This document shows, piece by piece, positions 13,144-25,140 of a stretch of DNA of 64,000 nt. Under the pieces are notes generated by a model. The model had not been told where the DNA came from. It did not search any database and was given only the letters and a program-made list of their open reading frames with translations. This stretch comes from Schistocephalus solidus (Eukaryota; Platyhelminthes; Cestoda; Diphyllobothriidea; Diphyllobothriidae). Position 1 is the stretch's first letter, and every line of letters starts with the position of its first letter. A program made the position numbers and the translations under genes. The stretch spans positions 183,218 through 247,217 of the forward strand of contig WEDG01000423.1 in the NCBI GenBank assembly GCA_017591395.1, given 5' to 3'.

Positions 13144-13178
13144 ACATATTGGCGAAACGCGTGTCTGGGCTTTTAGCT
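13144..13178 (-). repeat. Fragment of the 33-kb fold-back repeat
   Basis: GGCGAAACGCGTGTCTGGGC followed by TTTTAGCT is the reverse complement, with one change, of 33084-33111, the middle of the fold-back structure at 32780-33343. This shows that the structure is dispersed in the genome. Confidence 0.6.
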
Positions 13179-14094
13179 CATACGTGGGTTGTCTATATAG
13201 TGTATCATGTAACCCCCTAAATTATCACCTAATTGCAAAAAGAGTACCAGGAAGGATCTATTTTTACTACAAAATGTGTACAAAGAAGGATATATTTTGC
13301 GTTTTTCATAGAAATTTATGAAATCTATACAGCGAAAATACCTACTGCATAAGTGGTCATTTTACAGCGCACAGGGTTTTTAGGCGGCTGGAATGAAGGC
13401 ATGCAAAAGCTGACATCTTGGTAGACTAAATATCCTAGGATTATGCTTAAAGATAATGCATATTCCACAGAGGCCGCCGAGTTTTTCACAAGTGGGTCAA
13501 ACGAATTATTCCAACTCAACCCAAATAAGCCTTCCTAATCGAAATAAACTCCGAATATCAGTTAGTACCGCATAAGATACAGTAGGTGACCTAAGTCATG
13601 CAATTTGGGATCAAAATTGAGTGAGTAATCTGCCTATATCTAGTCTTGTTATTTTGGTTTTTTGAGTGGGATTTGAGGTTCCGAAAGCCTTTTGCTACAG
13701 AACACTATATCCTCAGTCTTATATATTGAAGGCAAACAGACAGGATTTGGGTAAAATCGGAGTTTGCTGGAGATTCAACAAATTACCTATGCTATTCAAT
13801 ACAACAGTTCGAAGGCCATCGTTTTTGTTTATTATGTTCAAAAAGGATATTTATATATGTACGAAAGGTTTCAAATAAATCTCTTCTGGAACTGCAAAAT
13901 GTGATCCTAAGTCAATGAAAATCAGATGCAGGCAAGTGTAAGGAATCGCATTATTCTCCAGAAACAAGAATTTAATACTACGTTAAAAATTATTTTGTGC
14001 GAATTTCTACCGTTTTTTCCACAAAACGCAGGAATAAGCTTGTTTCACAAATGGAGGCGAATGTACGCATTCCAGGTGTGTGTATAAAGAAGAA
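13179..14094. other. No recognisable gene
   Basis: AT-rich. Open frames of 60-70 codons with no family resemblance. Confidence 0.5.
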
Positions 14095-14130
14095 GGTTGT
14101 TCGTTCACCGGAATCATGGCCTTATTTGTC

Positions 14131-14166
14131 TCAGCTTTTCGAACTCCTACTGGAGTCCATCGTCAG
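14131..14166 (-). ncRNA. Hammerhead-like ribozyme motif (left arm)
   Basis: Minus strand: CTGACGA, T, 7-bp stem GGACTCC/GGAGTTC (one G-U pair) closing AGTA, then GAAA. AAATAA after the short spacer can pair with TTATTT immediately before the core as stem I. Core to GAAA is 30 nt as in the other copies. The cleavage triplet here would be GAC instead of GTC. Confidence 0.55.
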
Positions 14167-14253
14167 AAATAAAACAGCAACATAAACGAGTTACATTTAT
14201 AGGGCTGGGCAGGAGCCAATCAGACACCAGTGGTTCCAGTCCGGAGGTAACTA

Positions 14254-14590
14254 CACAGGCCCTGTATGCCCTGTATCGCATCCCCTGCCAAAACTGTTCA
14301 TGTAACTACACAGGACAGACTGGACGTATACTTGGATCGCGCATACACGAGCATAGGCTTGCTGTGAGACGGGGTGACGGTTGTCGCAAGTGGCTGCCCA
14401 CACCTACGAAACCGGTCACGAGTTTAACTTCGCAGCCACGAAGATAATCGCTCACGCCAGATGCAAGACAAGCGGAGAATTGATTAAACCCTGTGCCTCC
14501 GATGAGAACTGGGTTAATCGATTTATCGATCTGGCGCCAGCACACAGGTCCCCGCGTAGTTACCTCCGGACTGGCGCCACTGGTGTCTGA
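14254..14590 (+). pseudogene. PLE GIY-YIG endonuclease domain, frameshifted
   Basis: The frame reads LYALYRIPCQNCSCNYTGQT then GRILGSRIHEHRLAVRRGD. This has the paired Cys of PLE-type GIY-YIG domains, the YxGQTGR turn, the catalytic-helix Arg and the EH pair. Around 14385 the frame shifts by one; the continuation is AHTYETGHEFNF...KTSGELIKP...DENWVNRFIDL, ending at a stop at 14590. In PLEs this domain nicks target DNA for retrotransposition. One frameshift makes this copy inactive. Confidence 0.8.
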
Positions 14591-14611
14591 TTGACGACCC
14601 TGCCCACGCTC

Positions 14612-14619
14612 TATAAATG
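14612..14619 (+). promoter_or_regulatory. TATA-like box in PLE terminal repeat
   Basis: CTATAAATG 35 nt upstream of the hammerhead core at 14647. The same box-to-core arrangement recurs at 36614, in each tandem unit, and at 63976-63983 (minus). Confidence 0.4.
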
Positions 14620-14646
14620 TTACTCATTTATGTTTCTGCTTTATGT

Positions 14647-14682
14647 CTGACGATGGACTCCAGTAAAAGTTCGAATGCTCAG
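14647..14682 (+). ncRNA. Hammerhead-like ribozyme motif (right arm)
   Basis: CTGACGA, T, an 18-nt GGACTCC...AAGTTC stem-loop and GAAT in place of GAAA. GCTTTAT upstream can pair with ATAAAGC downstream as an extended stem I. The GAAT change suggests decay relative to the left-arm copy. Confidence 0.45.
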
Positions 14683-14715
14683 ACGAATAAAGCCATGATT
14701 CCGGTGAACGAACAA

Positions 14716-14740
14716 ACTTCTTCTTCTTCTTCTTCTTCAC
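14716..14740. repeat. (TTC)n microsatellite at PLE end
   Basis: Seven TTC units directly follow the PLE tail. The mirrored left edge has a shorter AAGAAGAAGG. Confidence 0.9.
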
Positions 14741-16714
14741 TTATAAGCTTGTTTACCAGTATTTTTGGTTTAATTCGGTAAAAATGAAGACCGTTAACAA
14801 AATACGTACAAGATATTGTGAAATGGACTAAAGAAATATCTATTTTAAGTTCTTAGTATGTGATAAGATACTTTTTGTATAATATAGTTTCCGCTAATCC
14901 GGAATTTAGAAACGTAGTGTACAGAAGATTGGCAGTTTTTGCAAATCCTTTGTATATATTCGGATACAGTTGTGTGTCTTATAACGGGGCATTAAAATAA
15001 ACAAATTTGGCAAAAACGCTCCAGTATAAATCGAAAAGTGAGTTCGTTCATTTTCTGCAGAAAATATATCACTTATTTTCAGGGAAGTCATAAAACCGAT
15101 AAAACTTCACATTTTCAAATACTCATCAGTGAATTGTCTAATTAATGCGCTTTTTAAATGGTTACCATATTATAAAATGTTTTTAATTGATCTTAGGCAT
15201 ACTAATTGTCGACGTTTGTCGTGGGTGTTCATTTTTCTCGAAAATGAGTTTTCATGTTTGGGTGAATCTACAAATATGACGCAAACGGCCACCTCCATTA
15301 GAAAGAATACCCGAAGGTTCACTGCTTCGGTAAATGCTTTTAAGAACTATCTTTTTTGAAGGTTTTGATAAACCCATCGAAAATGACCTAGATTTATTAC
15401 CAATCGATTGAAAACGGTGCAAATCGTCAAATATTCATCAGTATTTCTAGGACCATCTGAAATTAATTGTAATCCAATAGCAGCAATATCAATAAATAAA
15501 ATTGACGAAAGGATAGTTCTCTTAGTATCCACAAAACGGTATGCTTACGCTATCACCTGATAATTCTATTTATATTTATTATTTCGTGTTTTCAGAATTT
15601 GCCCGTTTTTTCAAAAAAATGAGTATTTCTCAACAAAATAATCTAACTTTTCACTGCTCCCTTAAGTTTTGAATTCGCTTAAGGTTGTTCATTAAATATT
15701 TCAACTCTGATGATTAAGTGTGGGTCCTTGATAGTTTGCCCGTCTTGTTCGGCAATGCTCCACATCGCTTAAATGCATCATCAACCTTAAGCATATTGTA
15801 ACCTCATGCTTGGAACATTTTAGAATTCCGGTCTGTATTCTTGGGTCCTACATTAACGCCGAATATCCTCCTCATGAAAACCCCTTTAACACAATCCTGA
15901 TATTACCCCGAACTATGTCCCTAAATAGCATTAATTGGATGGTTACAAGTCATTTTCATCATGAAACAGTCCTATGCCGTTGATTTTTCGCTTTTTGTTC
16001 TAGTAAACCACCGGCAATCACGGACAATGTTTGCCCAACTCATCCACTTCTGGGCCTACAGGAGATTTCAGACACGAGTGGAACCAGCCTGCTCAATCGG
16101 ATCTCCGAAATATGCAAAACTGCTAGGAAGCGTCGGTCTGACTTTGAGGCACGAATAACGGCCCTCTATACTACCACATCTCTGTCGCCTTCTGCTCGAG
16201 ATCAGGAATTAGAGGTGAGGTCGAGTCCATGCAGCGGGGTTCATTTCACTGCGGCTGTAACACACTTGCAAATTGAAGCTGAGGCCCCGTCGTCATAGGC
16301 TCAGTCTAAGAGGATTTTAATACGAGTGTTTTCTCGGCTAGATCCTTCTCAAATGACCCCCTAAAACTTGGTCAGTGTTAGTTCCTCGTAGGCCAGTAGT
16401 CCAGATTTGATTTTACCTCAAACGACTTCATGCCATTCTGCCTGGCTGACGTTTCTAGCATACACCTGTTGCCTCACCCCCTCACATTGTGCCATAATTA
16501 ATATGTCGATGAACGTTTATTAATCACGCTGTATAAGAGATTCGGACAAACACACTTGTTGGATGAACTCTTCTTCCTCATAGTATTTAATATTCGCAGC
16601 CATAACTAACTGGGTCCAAAAAGGGCAGCTTTAAATGCGATGAGCAACCCCACGTGGATTCAGTTCTCAGAACGAAGTTATGGCTGACAATGACGGATAT
16701 TGGGGAGGTGGGGG
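14741..16714. other. No recognisable gene
   Basis: AT-rich. Frames of up to 76 codons with no family resemblance; no RNA gene seen. Confidence 0.55.
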
Positions 16715-17005
16715 GAGGCGGTGATACCAACGAAGACAAGGGAGACTGGGATGTCTATTTTTGGCCTATTTACCGTTGCCAGCCGGCATACCCATCTCAG
16801 GGTTTGAACTCGGATTCTTCGGAATTAAGCAGTCCAAAACTATTTTTGAGTCGCAGGTATATTGTCCTGCCGGTTGCGATCGCAAACATTAACTATCTTT
16901 CGAAGAGCTTTCACCGGCCTGGTTACGGATACACCAGCGAGGGCCCCAGGTTGGGCCCCAAGGCACAACACGACGCGTACGTGCCGTAACCGGATCGATG
17001 AGTGC
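16715..17005 (-). repeat. SINE-like copy
   Basis: Reverse orientation. It shares GACAAGGGAGACTGG..TATTT with 18655-18690, then a B-box-like complement (GGGTTTGAACTCGG) and, further out, GGCCCCAGGTTGGGCCCCAAGG...GATCGATGAG, similar to 18765-18840 and 57900-57965. The 111-codon plus-strand frame over this region is therefore repeat-derived. Confidence 0.5.
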
Positions 17006-18640
17006 ACGTTTCTACGAGGATAACTACTAAGAAATCATTATTCTTCCATATCCTGTCTCGATTTTATTTCACTTCGAACAAGAGTTTGTATGTAGGAGCT
17101 AGCACACCCGATTTTCGCTTTATCTGAATCCCCCCCCCCTTCATGCACATTTCAGCAGATCAAGTCGGACCTTCTTGCATTCATCGATGGACTCTTGGGC
17201 AACGAAGAATTGACGCGGATATTTCCACCATTCAGTTGTCCCCGTTGGGCGGCCTCAAAGAGCCCACTTCTGGCGCCTGACAAAAACGCAGTCAATACCC
17301 CCGAATGATTTCCCCAAACTACCTCCTCTCCCCCCCCCCTCCCTCCTTCTCGCTCCAAAGCAAAGCAGACGAACTCTGTGTGAAGGTGCATGCAATTATC
17401 ATGTCAGATGTGCTAACCCCCCAAGACTAAGCGCTCAGAAGCGCCCTGAGCCCTTATTTTGAGGGTAAGGATGGGGACCGGCGGGTGGGGAATAATTGCC
17501 TTCATTCTCTGTCCCCCTTCCCCCTCATAGCACATCTCTCTGTCTCGCAATGGCTTAGTGGCTGTTCGCGGTACGTCCCGCAACCGACACCACGCATCCT
17601 CTATCTCGGCCCATCAAACGGGTTTGCAAATGATTTTTTTTCAGCTTGTTTTATCTGCACGCCATGGGGCACATTTTCTTCAATAAAACCACTTTCCCCA
17701 CCTGCAGACCTGCCTTCTTAATCTGCCTGTAGAATTTGTGCGTTTGCGTGTGCCTGCTTGAGTGGCGCGGGACTGCTAATTTTCCTAATACCTGCGTCGC
17801 TTACTGTGCGAAGGTGAAGCCACACAAGCGTCTGAGAGAACTCATTTTCCTTTCTCAGTTGAACTCTACCGTTTCGAGCATCTTCTCGGCCAGTTACTTA
17901 GTAGGTTAAAATTAAGGTAAAATGTGCCTTTCTACTGTTTATGCATGTCAAAGTTCGAGTTTAAGGAAGTAATTTTGAAGAGGAAGACACGTTCACTGGA
18001 AAAAGATTTTCACCCGCCTACCGATTTGCACCCGGAATCGCCTTTGGTCGCGCTTATCTGAAGCCTTTTCGATGAACGGGTTCGAGTGTTAATACGTAAC
18101 ACCGGGCGTATGAAAGCCTTGTTCTCGAGATCGCATCGATGTCCAGTTTGGTACTTTGCTCAGTTGTGAAGTGTCTTTTTTCGGCCAAGAAATCTATTCT
18201 GCCCATATTTGCGGTTAGTGTTAATTACATTCAATACTGCATGTGTTAGTTGAGCAAGGACCCCACAGCCCGGCCCGCGGGCATCTTATTCAACTATTTT
18301 AAAGTGTAACCATTCAGTGAAATGGGAATGCTTCTGGGGCAGCCAACAACCGGAAGGAACTCAGTTTTGGTGTTCCCATTGCGCTCCACGAAACGTTTAT
18401 TAGGAGACCTTTACCTCGTCAACTGCTCCGCCACCTTTTGGTCTCGAAAGGTTAGCACAGTAAAGCTGGTGCTTTCAACCCAGTCGCCGTTCCTCATGTC
18501 TGCCCCTAGAAAAAAAAGTATCGGTTCACTCGTTATGGGGATATGTATATTGTCGTCGAATCAGCGGGGGTGGGGGGAGATTACACCGTTGCTTTGCGCA
18601 TTTGGTACAGTGATTCGTTCCCTGTGCTGATACCCAGGTG
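17006..18640. other. No recognisable gene
   Basis: Contains C-rich runs near 17130 and 17330 and frames under 105 codons. None is recognisable. Confidence 0.5.
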
Positions 18641-18644
18641 AATA

Positions 18645-18845
18645 TTGCCGGCAAAGAAAAGGGAGACTGCAATATCCATTTCTCGATTATTAGTCGTCGT
18701 CAGCTAGTCACAGCCGACCACAGGTGGTGTACCACTACTAGTCGCTGTGGGTTGCTGGCGGGGCTCAAGAGTGAGCCCCAAGGCAGAGCGGAACGAGTGA
18801 GTTTCATTAGCGATCAGTGAGCGTTCATCAGCGTGTTGGCGTACA
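18645..18845 (-). repeat. SINE-like copy
   Basis: Contains AAAAGGGAGACTGCAATATC, CATTTCTCGATTATTAGTCG, TCGTCAGCTAGTCAC and later GAGCCCCAAGGC...GCGATCAGTGAGCG. This is the complement of the SINE body plus the outer block also seen at 16930-17000. Confidence 0.5.
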
Positions 18846-19014
18846 TTAGATATTACAGTGAGTTGGTAACTGCGAAGTGTGCTTAGTGCAATCAAACACG
18901 TGATATGAGTAATGGAAGGCATCCCTTATGCCTAGCTGCTCCTCCGCAAGTATTCACGACATTTCTGCCTTCGTTATCAACGATGTTCACCGTGTGTCCA
19001 TGCAGCATAGTAGG

Positions 19015-19095
19015 CGTATGCGTGCCCCCGAAACGGGCCACGTGGAGCATACGGTGGACATCGTCGGATTACGAAGGTCGAACTGACGTATGTAT
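19015..19095 (+). repeat. R1 repeat fragment
   Basis: CACGTGGAGCATACGGTGGA followed by CATCGTCGGATTACGAAGGTCGAACTGACG. Matches the end of R1 at 35252-35300. Confidence 0.6.
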
Positions 19096-19399
19096 GCTGT
19101 CAACTCTGATTTTCTTAAAATGTCAGATCAACAATTCTCGCGCTTTAGGGCCCATTTCCACGCCGCGAGAATCTCCTGGATTTTGTTTAGTAATCCATAG
19201 CATATAAGGTCTGACGGACTTGCCCCACCCAGATTCCCTTGAACACATATATTTACCGTTAATCGTACTAATTTGGGATGTTTTGCGTCAGTATGCTTTT
19301 CGGACTTTTTTTTGCGCATCTACTAAGTATGTAGGACTTTGATCGCCCAAGCTGGCATGGCTGCTCCAATCCTGCATAACAACACCTCCACTAACAATA

Positions 19400-19800
19400 T
19401 CTATAGAAAGTACTCTTCACCGACCCTCTGAGCTGCTTTGTAGTCGCCTCATCGTAGGTCCAAGTCGGCCTCCAAAACGATGATTGGTACCCAAACATTG
19501 ACTTAATGATAATAGTAATAATGAAGACAGTAATTCTGAATTTCGTAAATTCGTAAAACCTACGACGACTTCAATCGAGATAATAAAATTGCCCCAGTCA
19601 GAGATAGTAATCGCATCTGGGTTCCTCCTCACCACCACCACAACCACCATCATCAGCATCATAGTTATCCCTGCCATCGCAACCACTTTGATCATTCTCT
19701 CTGTTGACGTCTTCGTCGCCGTCGCCGCTGCCGCAATCATCATCGTCATCATCAAACATTTTTTCGAGGGTTGATTTCTCCTACGCATTTTATCTGAAAC
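19400..19800. repeat. CAC/CAT/GCC-rich low-complexity stretch
   Basis: 19620-19760 is a run of CAC, CAT, ATC and GCC triplets. The 131-codon minus frame and 61-codon plus frame across it are compositional artefacts rich in Met/Val or Thr/Ile. Confidence 0.7.
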
Positions 19801-22800
19801 CCACTCCCGCATTAACTAGTATTTACCTCCCGACACCTCTGACAAAATAGCCTCCCCGTTTTTTGTAAAGCAACACATGCGCGCTCTCGCGTGCCTCTAT
19901 AACCGCACCTAAACACTCTGGCTGACTCTTTGCTCGCACCTATTTTTTTTTAATGCGTACTTTGATATGCACGTGCGACCACCTGTTTCGAGGCTAAACA
20001 TCTTTACTACCCGCACCGCCGCAATTTGTCTCCTGTTCACCGCTGCTTGCCCTAGTGGAATATCCTTCTCCCTCTATCTGCTTCCATTTCGCCCTCACAT
20101 TAGTAAGCGGAGGTGTAGGAGACGGTAATCTTGACAGCCACCGAGCTGCTCATAGGTCTTATCCAAATCCCTCCCCTCCTTTCCCCAACTTCAGAGTCTC
20201 TCTTCTCGTCTTCTTGTACCGACAATCGCAAGTGTAAGTTGTGAGTGGATCACTGTCTGAGGACTAGGCAAGCCCCACAGACTGGTCGCTAGCCGAAGGG
20301 GGCATTTGGAGAGAGGATGCTGCGACCGCCTCGAGATATCAAAGTGTATGGGAACTTTAGTAGACCGCGAAAAATGTATAAGCTGGAGGCGTTTTGCCTC
20401 ATTTTTGTCCTCCTGCCTTCCCTTCGCCATGCGTAGCTTGTTCTTTTTAGGCAGGCTGCCCCACGGTTACCTTACTTTCGAGCAAATATAACCTTACTTT
20501 CTGTTCATTTTTCGTCGTATCAGTTACGAAATGTTCTGCTCCCCCTCACATATTTTCTCGTTCTGCCGGCACCGCTGGAACCACCACAAACATCCTGAAA
20601 GACTTCAATGCAGTGGTGACTTTCGAATGAAAATATTTTTAGCACATCAGTGCATTTGTGTCCCTTGAAATGACAGAGCCAAGACTACTGGATGCGACCA
20701 CCACCACCACCGCAAAATCAAACACAGAGCAGCGCATTCTGTGTGGACCACCGTCGTCGCCACCACCAGTAGCATGGTAGCGCTGCCTGTCTTCTTGCAG
20801 AAATAAGACACGAAATCGTTTTTTTGAATAAAAAGCATATTCGTTAGGGCCTTGACATGAATCAATGTTGTGACTTATCGGTTTTCTTCACTTCTCATAA
20901 ACTTTGCCAAAACCACCTATGCTTGCTGAAATTGCCTATGGTTTATCGGCATCCTGTTTCTTGCTTGCACACACCGAGGAGATGTTATTAGGCACTCCTT
21001 TAAACCAATTCAATATCTTCTTCTTCATCGGGTTCAGTCCGATAGTTTGTTTATCCTTCCTCTCCCGGCTGACGGTCCATATTACCCTCCGGAAGCTTTA
21101 GGCATAAACACAGTGTCCCTAATCCAGCGCAATCCCACGGCTAGCTTTTACCTGATCACCCTCCACCCTTATCCAGTACGTACCCCCCTCACCCGTCTTG
21201 ATTTTTGACATATTTCCCCTCCCTCCATGTTCACAAGACAGATTCCGGGCACCTCATGTTTTCCCGGTGATTCATACATCTTTATAAACTAAACGGCTGT
21301 CATTCATATGCTGCGGTCTTTCCTTACCACACCGGCACGTTTTTGGGCATTTCCAGTAGCCTATCAAAAGTTGATGGGATTTACCTGGTCAGCGCTGGCG
21401 GCCAAGCTTAAGGTGCCCAACAAACGTGCATACAAAGTTGTTGTTACTCTCAACTGTTCATAGCATTGCCTATAATCAAGGGACTTTCTTTCATCTGCTA
21501 TTTAAGCCCAAGCTAGATTTTTTATCCATCGGAAGTTAGCTACACTGTTATCGTCAACCTGTTCGACCACTCTCCTAATTATTGTGGCTACCGTGGTATT
21601 TAACTGATCAGTGGTCAAGTTAGATTGTCGTTGGTCAATCTATCCTGGTTGGGGTATGTTGCCCTTTTGTTTGGTTTAGCTATTGATGTACGATAGGGAA
21701 CCCTCGCGGGTAGTCGGCGCATAGCAACGGTCCGTCAATGATTGAAAGGTGTCCTCTGCAAAGATTCAACATTTCGAAATGACCACTTCTCGAGTTTTCA
21801 TCACCAGCCCAGTAGACAATACGCCTCGGTAGAGCAGCGAAATTGGAAGCACAGCCAGTGGAAAAAGTGATCTGGTGTAGAAGGCTGAAGGTGTCTATAC
21901 ATGTTCAAGTGAACTAGCTTCTATGAAAAAAACAAACTGCAAGGAAATGGGCTCATGATAAGGTGGGGCCTGCCAATCAAAGTACTGGCCATGCTCATCC
22001 CGTTGTGCGTTGCCTTCGACCCAAAAACCAAAGATCCTGAATTCGACTCGCAGGTGTTTCACCCTTCGGATTGAGTATGACTACTGCGATCTTCCCCCCA
22101 GTATTCCGTTACCTCCAGAGGATGATCTCTCCGAAAAATTTATCACGAGGTTTACCGAAGTGTCCTCCAAGAAACTGGTGTGTTGACGGCTGAAAAGAAT
22201 GAACAGTTCACATTAGGGTTTCGTGTAGATCCGACCAGCGAACTACTCTAACGCCGCCCAAAGTCGGCTTTTGTGCGCATGCACACAGTGCACTCAAGCA
22301 CTTCGCTTGTTTGACTTCAAACCGCTTCGATGTACATTTACCCCTTCACTTTTTCCAATGGAGCAAGTTCTGCTGATCAAACGACTAAGGGGCTCAAAAA
22401 AACGGATACGAGAACACCATAATGCCTTGTTAAACTGAGACGCAGGGACTTACCTCGCTGACGGTGCCCACTGAATGTACGTCAACCAAACAGTTTGAGT
22501 CATCTACTGAGTGCAGCCCAGAAACGTCGACTGTCTGCACCAGTGAATACTTGTGACTTCAGAGGCGGTGACCATACGGTTAATCAAACCAACCTTGTAT
22601 TCGCAACAAACGTTCCTTCATGCTCTTCAGCTACTCTAGCTCCAGTTACATTCCAGACAAAATAAATAAATCTCTGCTTTAGCCCCTCCCTTCCTCCTGC
22701 GCCTGAGAAAGCTACACCATAATTTATTTCTCCTCTTGTTCGGATATGTCTAGATGACCCCTAACCTTTCCGTCTTCATAAGTTTGTGTCATGGTTGTTT

Positions 22801-23497
22801 TTACAGTTGCACTGTGCCACGGTGACTGGCTTGATAATGAATAAATGGAAATGTACGTTTGCCTACTTTTACTTCTTCAATGTTTGCGTGACTGAGTCAT
22901 TCGAGGTCCGATGAAATTTTGAGTTTGGGTTTACATACCTCAATCGGAAATTAACGTACTTCCACTTTATCCTATTACAGGATATGAGTACATACTACCG
23001 GACCTAAAAAGGCCCCACGCATAAATGCATTTTACGTTTTATCATTTTCGTTCGGGATTGGTGTTTGCCAGGGCAGCATGACTGCCGGTGTCCTGCTGGC
23101 CCATTGATTAACGTCCGTTTTCCAATCGTTGGGTGTTTGTCCCATTTTCTGACATTGTTTCATGTAATGCTTTTTAAACGACAATCAGAATCAAAATTTT
23201 CTGGTCCGACCTACTGCGTAAAAGTGCAACTAACCTGCACACAAGCATCTGCGTTTGGTTGGTCTTTCGATTATAAATTGTCGTTTTTGTTCGCTTATGG
23301 TAACGTAGTTGGTAGGGCTTTTCTCCATTTTCTCCTACTGGTTCGTTTTACCGTTCTGAGTTGGTCTTTTTTGCCTCTCTTGCCAAAAATTGATTCACTT
23401 GTTCCCCCTTTTGTTTTCCAGAGAGAATGAATTTTTAATTGAATGCTTCACCTCATTCTTGCTCTTACTTCCCTCCGCTCCCCTACTCCTCATTTAG
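19801..23497. other. No recognisable gene
   Basis: Pyrimidine-rich and AT-rich DNA. The 121-codon frame at 23065-23430 is rich in Phe, Leu and Ser with no motif, and probably lies in non-coding sequence before the exon at 23498. Confidence 0.5.
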
Positions 23498-23651
23498 CTT
23501 CTTCGGCATCATGGGTGGCTGGATGATGGAGGTGATGAAAGTTGGCTTGTACTTGGCAATTCCGCTGGCTGTTCTCACCATGTCCAACATGCCGCGCTAC
23601 CTGGAGCGTAATCATGAAGCCCAACGGTTGAGTGTCTATGAGCAGACTGGG
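23498..23651 (+). CDS. Possible first coding exon of a PET100-like cytochrome c oxidase assembly factor
   Basis: A long pyrimidine tract ending CATTTAG (acceptor at 23497) precedes a start codon at 23511. The next 47 codons begin MGGWMMEVMKVGLYLAIPLA and continue VLTMSNMPRYLER; a donor-like GGG|GTCAGT follows at 23652. The order Glu, basic residue, YL, Pro, then SN and an acidic residue resembles the N-terminal membrane segment of PET100, a small inner-membrane protein that helps assemble cytochrome c oxidase. PET100 is about 75 residues, so at least one more exon would be needed; I did not find it before the PLE at 24088. Because the acceptor lies just before the start codon, it could serve cis-splicing of a 5' UTR intron or spliced-leader addition, both known in flatworms. 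Identification is by pattern only. Confidence 0.45.
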
Positions 23652-23654
23652 GTC

Positions 23655-24087
23655 AGTCATGGAGGCTGGATCTTCCTCCTTCTTTTTATCATACTTAGAG
23701 ATATGCCCTAGTTTATAATGAAATGCTCGTGTGCGACATTGTGGTGCTGCAAAAAAATCTGTCAAAATCCTCTACTAATGGTAGTTGCCTCAAGTTTGGG
23801 CTCCGATTGACGCGTGGTAGAACCGTAATCCTTTAGTTTGTTGGCAGTCTTACTACAATTGATCTAACATTCTGAGATATCCAGCGGGATAGAATGGACA
23901 GAAGTGCACTAACCACGTAGTGGTATAACTAGAAAACCCATCTGCACAGCTTGAGTCGTGCTAGTAACCCCTAACCACAAATAGGGGTTAAGGAAGTTAA
24001 ATGTAGACGATGAAGTGTTAGAAAATTTGCTTAAAATATGAAGTTATATTGAATAACTGAGGTGGTTTTCATCCCGAGATGGCATAA
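23655..24087. other. Possible intron, nothing else seen
   Basis: Follows the donor-like site at 23652. No second PET100-like exon was recognisable before the PLE. Confidence 0.4.
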
Positions 24088-24131
24088 TGAAAAGAAAGCG
24101 CTCTTCGGGAAATCGAGTTGTGCTCGTAAAT

Positions 24132-24162
24132 TTTCAAGGTGGTGCCATCAACCCGTCCTCAG
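24132..24162 (-). ncRNA. Hammerhead-like ribozyme motif (inverted left arm)
   Basis: Minus strand: CTGAGGA, C, a 19-nt stem-loop and GAAA, matching 25943-25973 with several changes in the stem. Confidence 0.45.
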
Positions 24163-24512
24163 ACAAAATGAACAGAAGAGAAAGTGAGGTTGTCTAACTA
24201 GATCAGTTTGTGCGACAGAACAGATAGCCACAAACAAAAAGCTGGTGTGAGGGGGGTGGGAGGATGCAGGCTTGTGGGCAACAGAGATCAGTTGGCGCGA
24301 CGGGACAGATAGCGACAAACGAAAAGCTGTTGTGAGGGGGGTGGTGATTGGACACATAAATGCGGCATGTTTTGTGGCAGGGACCCAAACTTGATGGGGA
24401 CACAACGAAGAAGCAGGCCGCTGTTGTAAAGAAGAAGGTGAACGAACTCTCTCAAACTGATTAGCCTCGAGGACTCTAGATTTATGACCCTCAGTGACTC
24501 CCGTGTCGCACA

Positions 24513-25140
24513 TGCGTATGGCCTTACAAAGATGCACAAAGCATAGGGCCGTTTATTGGATCCCACACTTACCATCTTGCCAAATGGCTAAGCAGGAACC
24601 TAAGGCAGCTCAGTGATCAATCGCAATACTGTCAAAAACGCGCAGGCATTCCTACAGAAAATTTAAGGACTTCAAATAAGTCCTAACGAATGTATTATAT
24701 CGTTCGACGTTGATTCTCTGTTTTCTTCTATACCGCATGACTTTGCCATTGATAGCATAGAGCGACTCCTGTAGGAAAATCATATCGGCATTCCAAAACA
24801 GCACGTTTCAGACATGATTAAACTCTGCCTTAAGAACTATTGTCAGTTCGATGACAAATACTATCAGCAAGTTAAGGGCGTCCCAAAAGGTTCCCCAATA
24901 TCGGGGCTACTTGTCGAACTAGTCTTACAGCGACTAGAAGAGGGCGTATTGCAACATTTCGAACCAAACATTTGGCTCCGCTACGTAGATGACGCATTCG
25001 TTGTGAAATCGCACCAGTATGAATGGAATCTTCCCGGCTATTAAATTTACTCGCGAAGCTGCAACAAAAGATATCCTTCCATTCCTTGACCTGATGGTGG
25101 ACTCGCAAAAAGCGTCCACCGAAAGGACTCCTTACCTTAC
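24513..25140 (+). pseudogene. PLE reverse transcriptase fragment
   Basis: Starts with HAYGLTKMHKA, the PLE RT entry motif. It continues through ECIISFDVDSLFSSIPHDFA (first catalytic Asp region), GVPKGSPISGLLVELVLQRL and WLRYVDDAFVV (YVDD, 24982-24993), and later LPFLDLMVD. Stops interrupt it at the position after HKA, after the first RT block and near 24774, and a frameshift follows YVDD near 25020. PLE RTs are related to telomerase RT and copy the element RNA at a nicked target. Confidence 0.85.

Larger units (their letters stand above)
14095..14735 (+). mobile_element. Short Penelope-like element with inverted terminal arms
   Basis: The left arm (about 14088-14258) is an inverted copy of the right arm (about 14548-14735). 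Both contain GTTCGTTCACCGGAATCATG, a hammerhead-like motif, a CTATAAATG-type box, the CAGACACCAGTGG block and CCGGAGGTAACTAC, and both abut a TTC/GAA tract at the outer edge. Between them lies only a GIY-YIG endonuclease domain; the reverse transcriptase is missing. PLEs often carry such inverted or tandem terminal repeats (pLTRs), so this is a strongly 5'-truncated copy. Confidence 0.8.

Noticed and set aside
19417..19812. 131-codon minus-strand frame
   Set aside because: Low-complexity CAC/CAT/GCC sequence; Met/Val/Ala runs only.
23065..23430. 121-codon plus-strand frame before the PET100-like exon
   Set aside because: Hydrophobic, no motif, no splice-compatible link to the exon; probably chance in AT/pyrimidine-rich DNA.
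24148..24575. Minus-strand frames of 95-129 codons
   Set aside because: They fall in the inverted PLE arm and in the start of the RT on the other strand.
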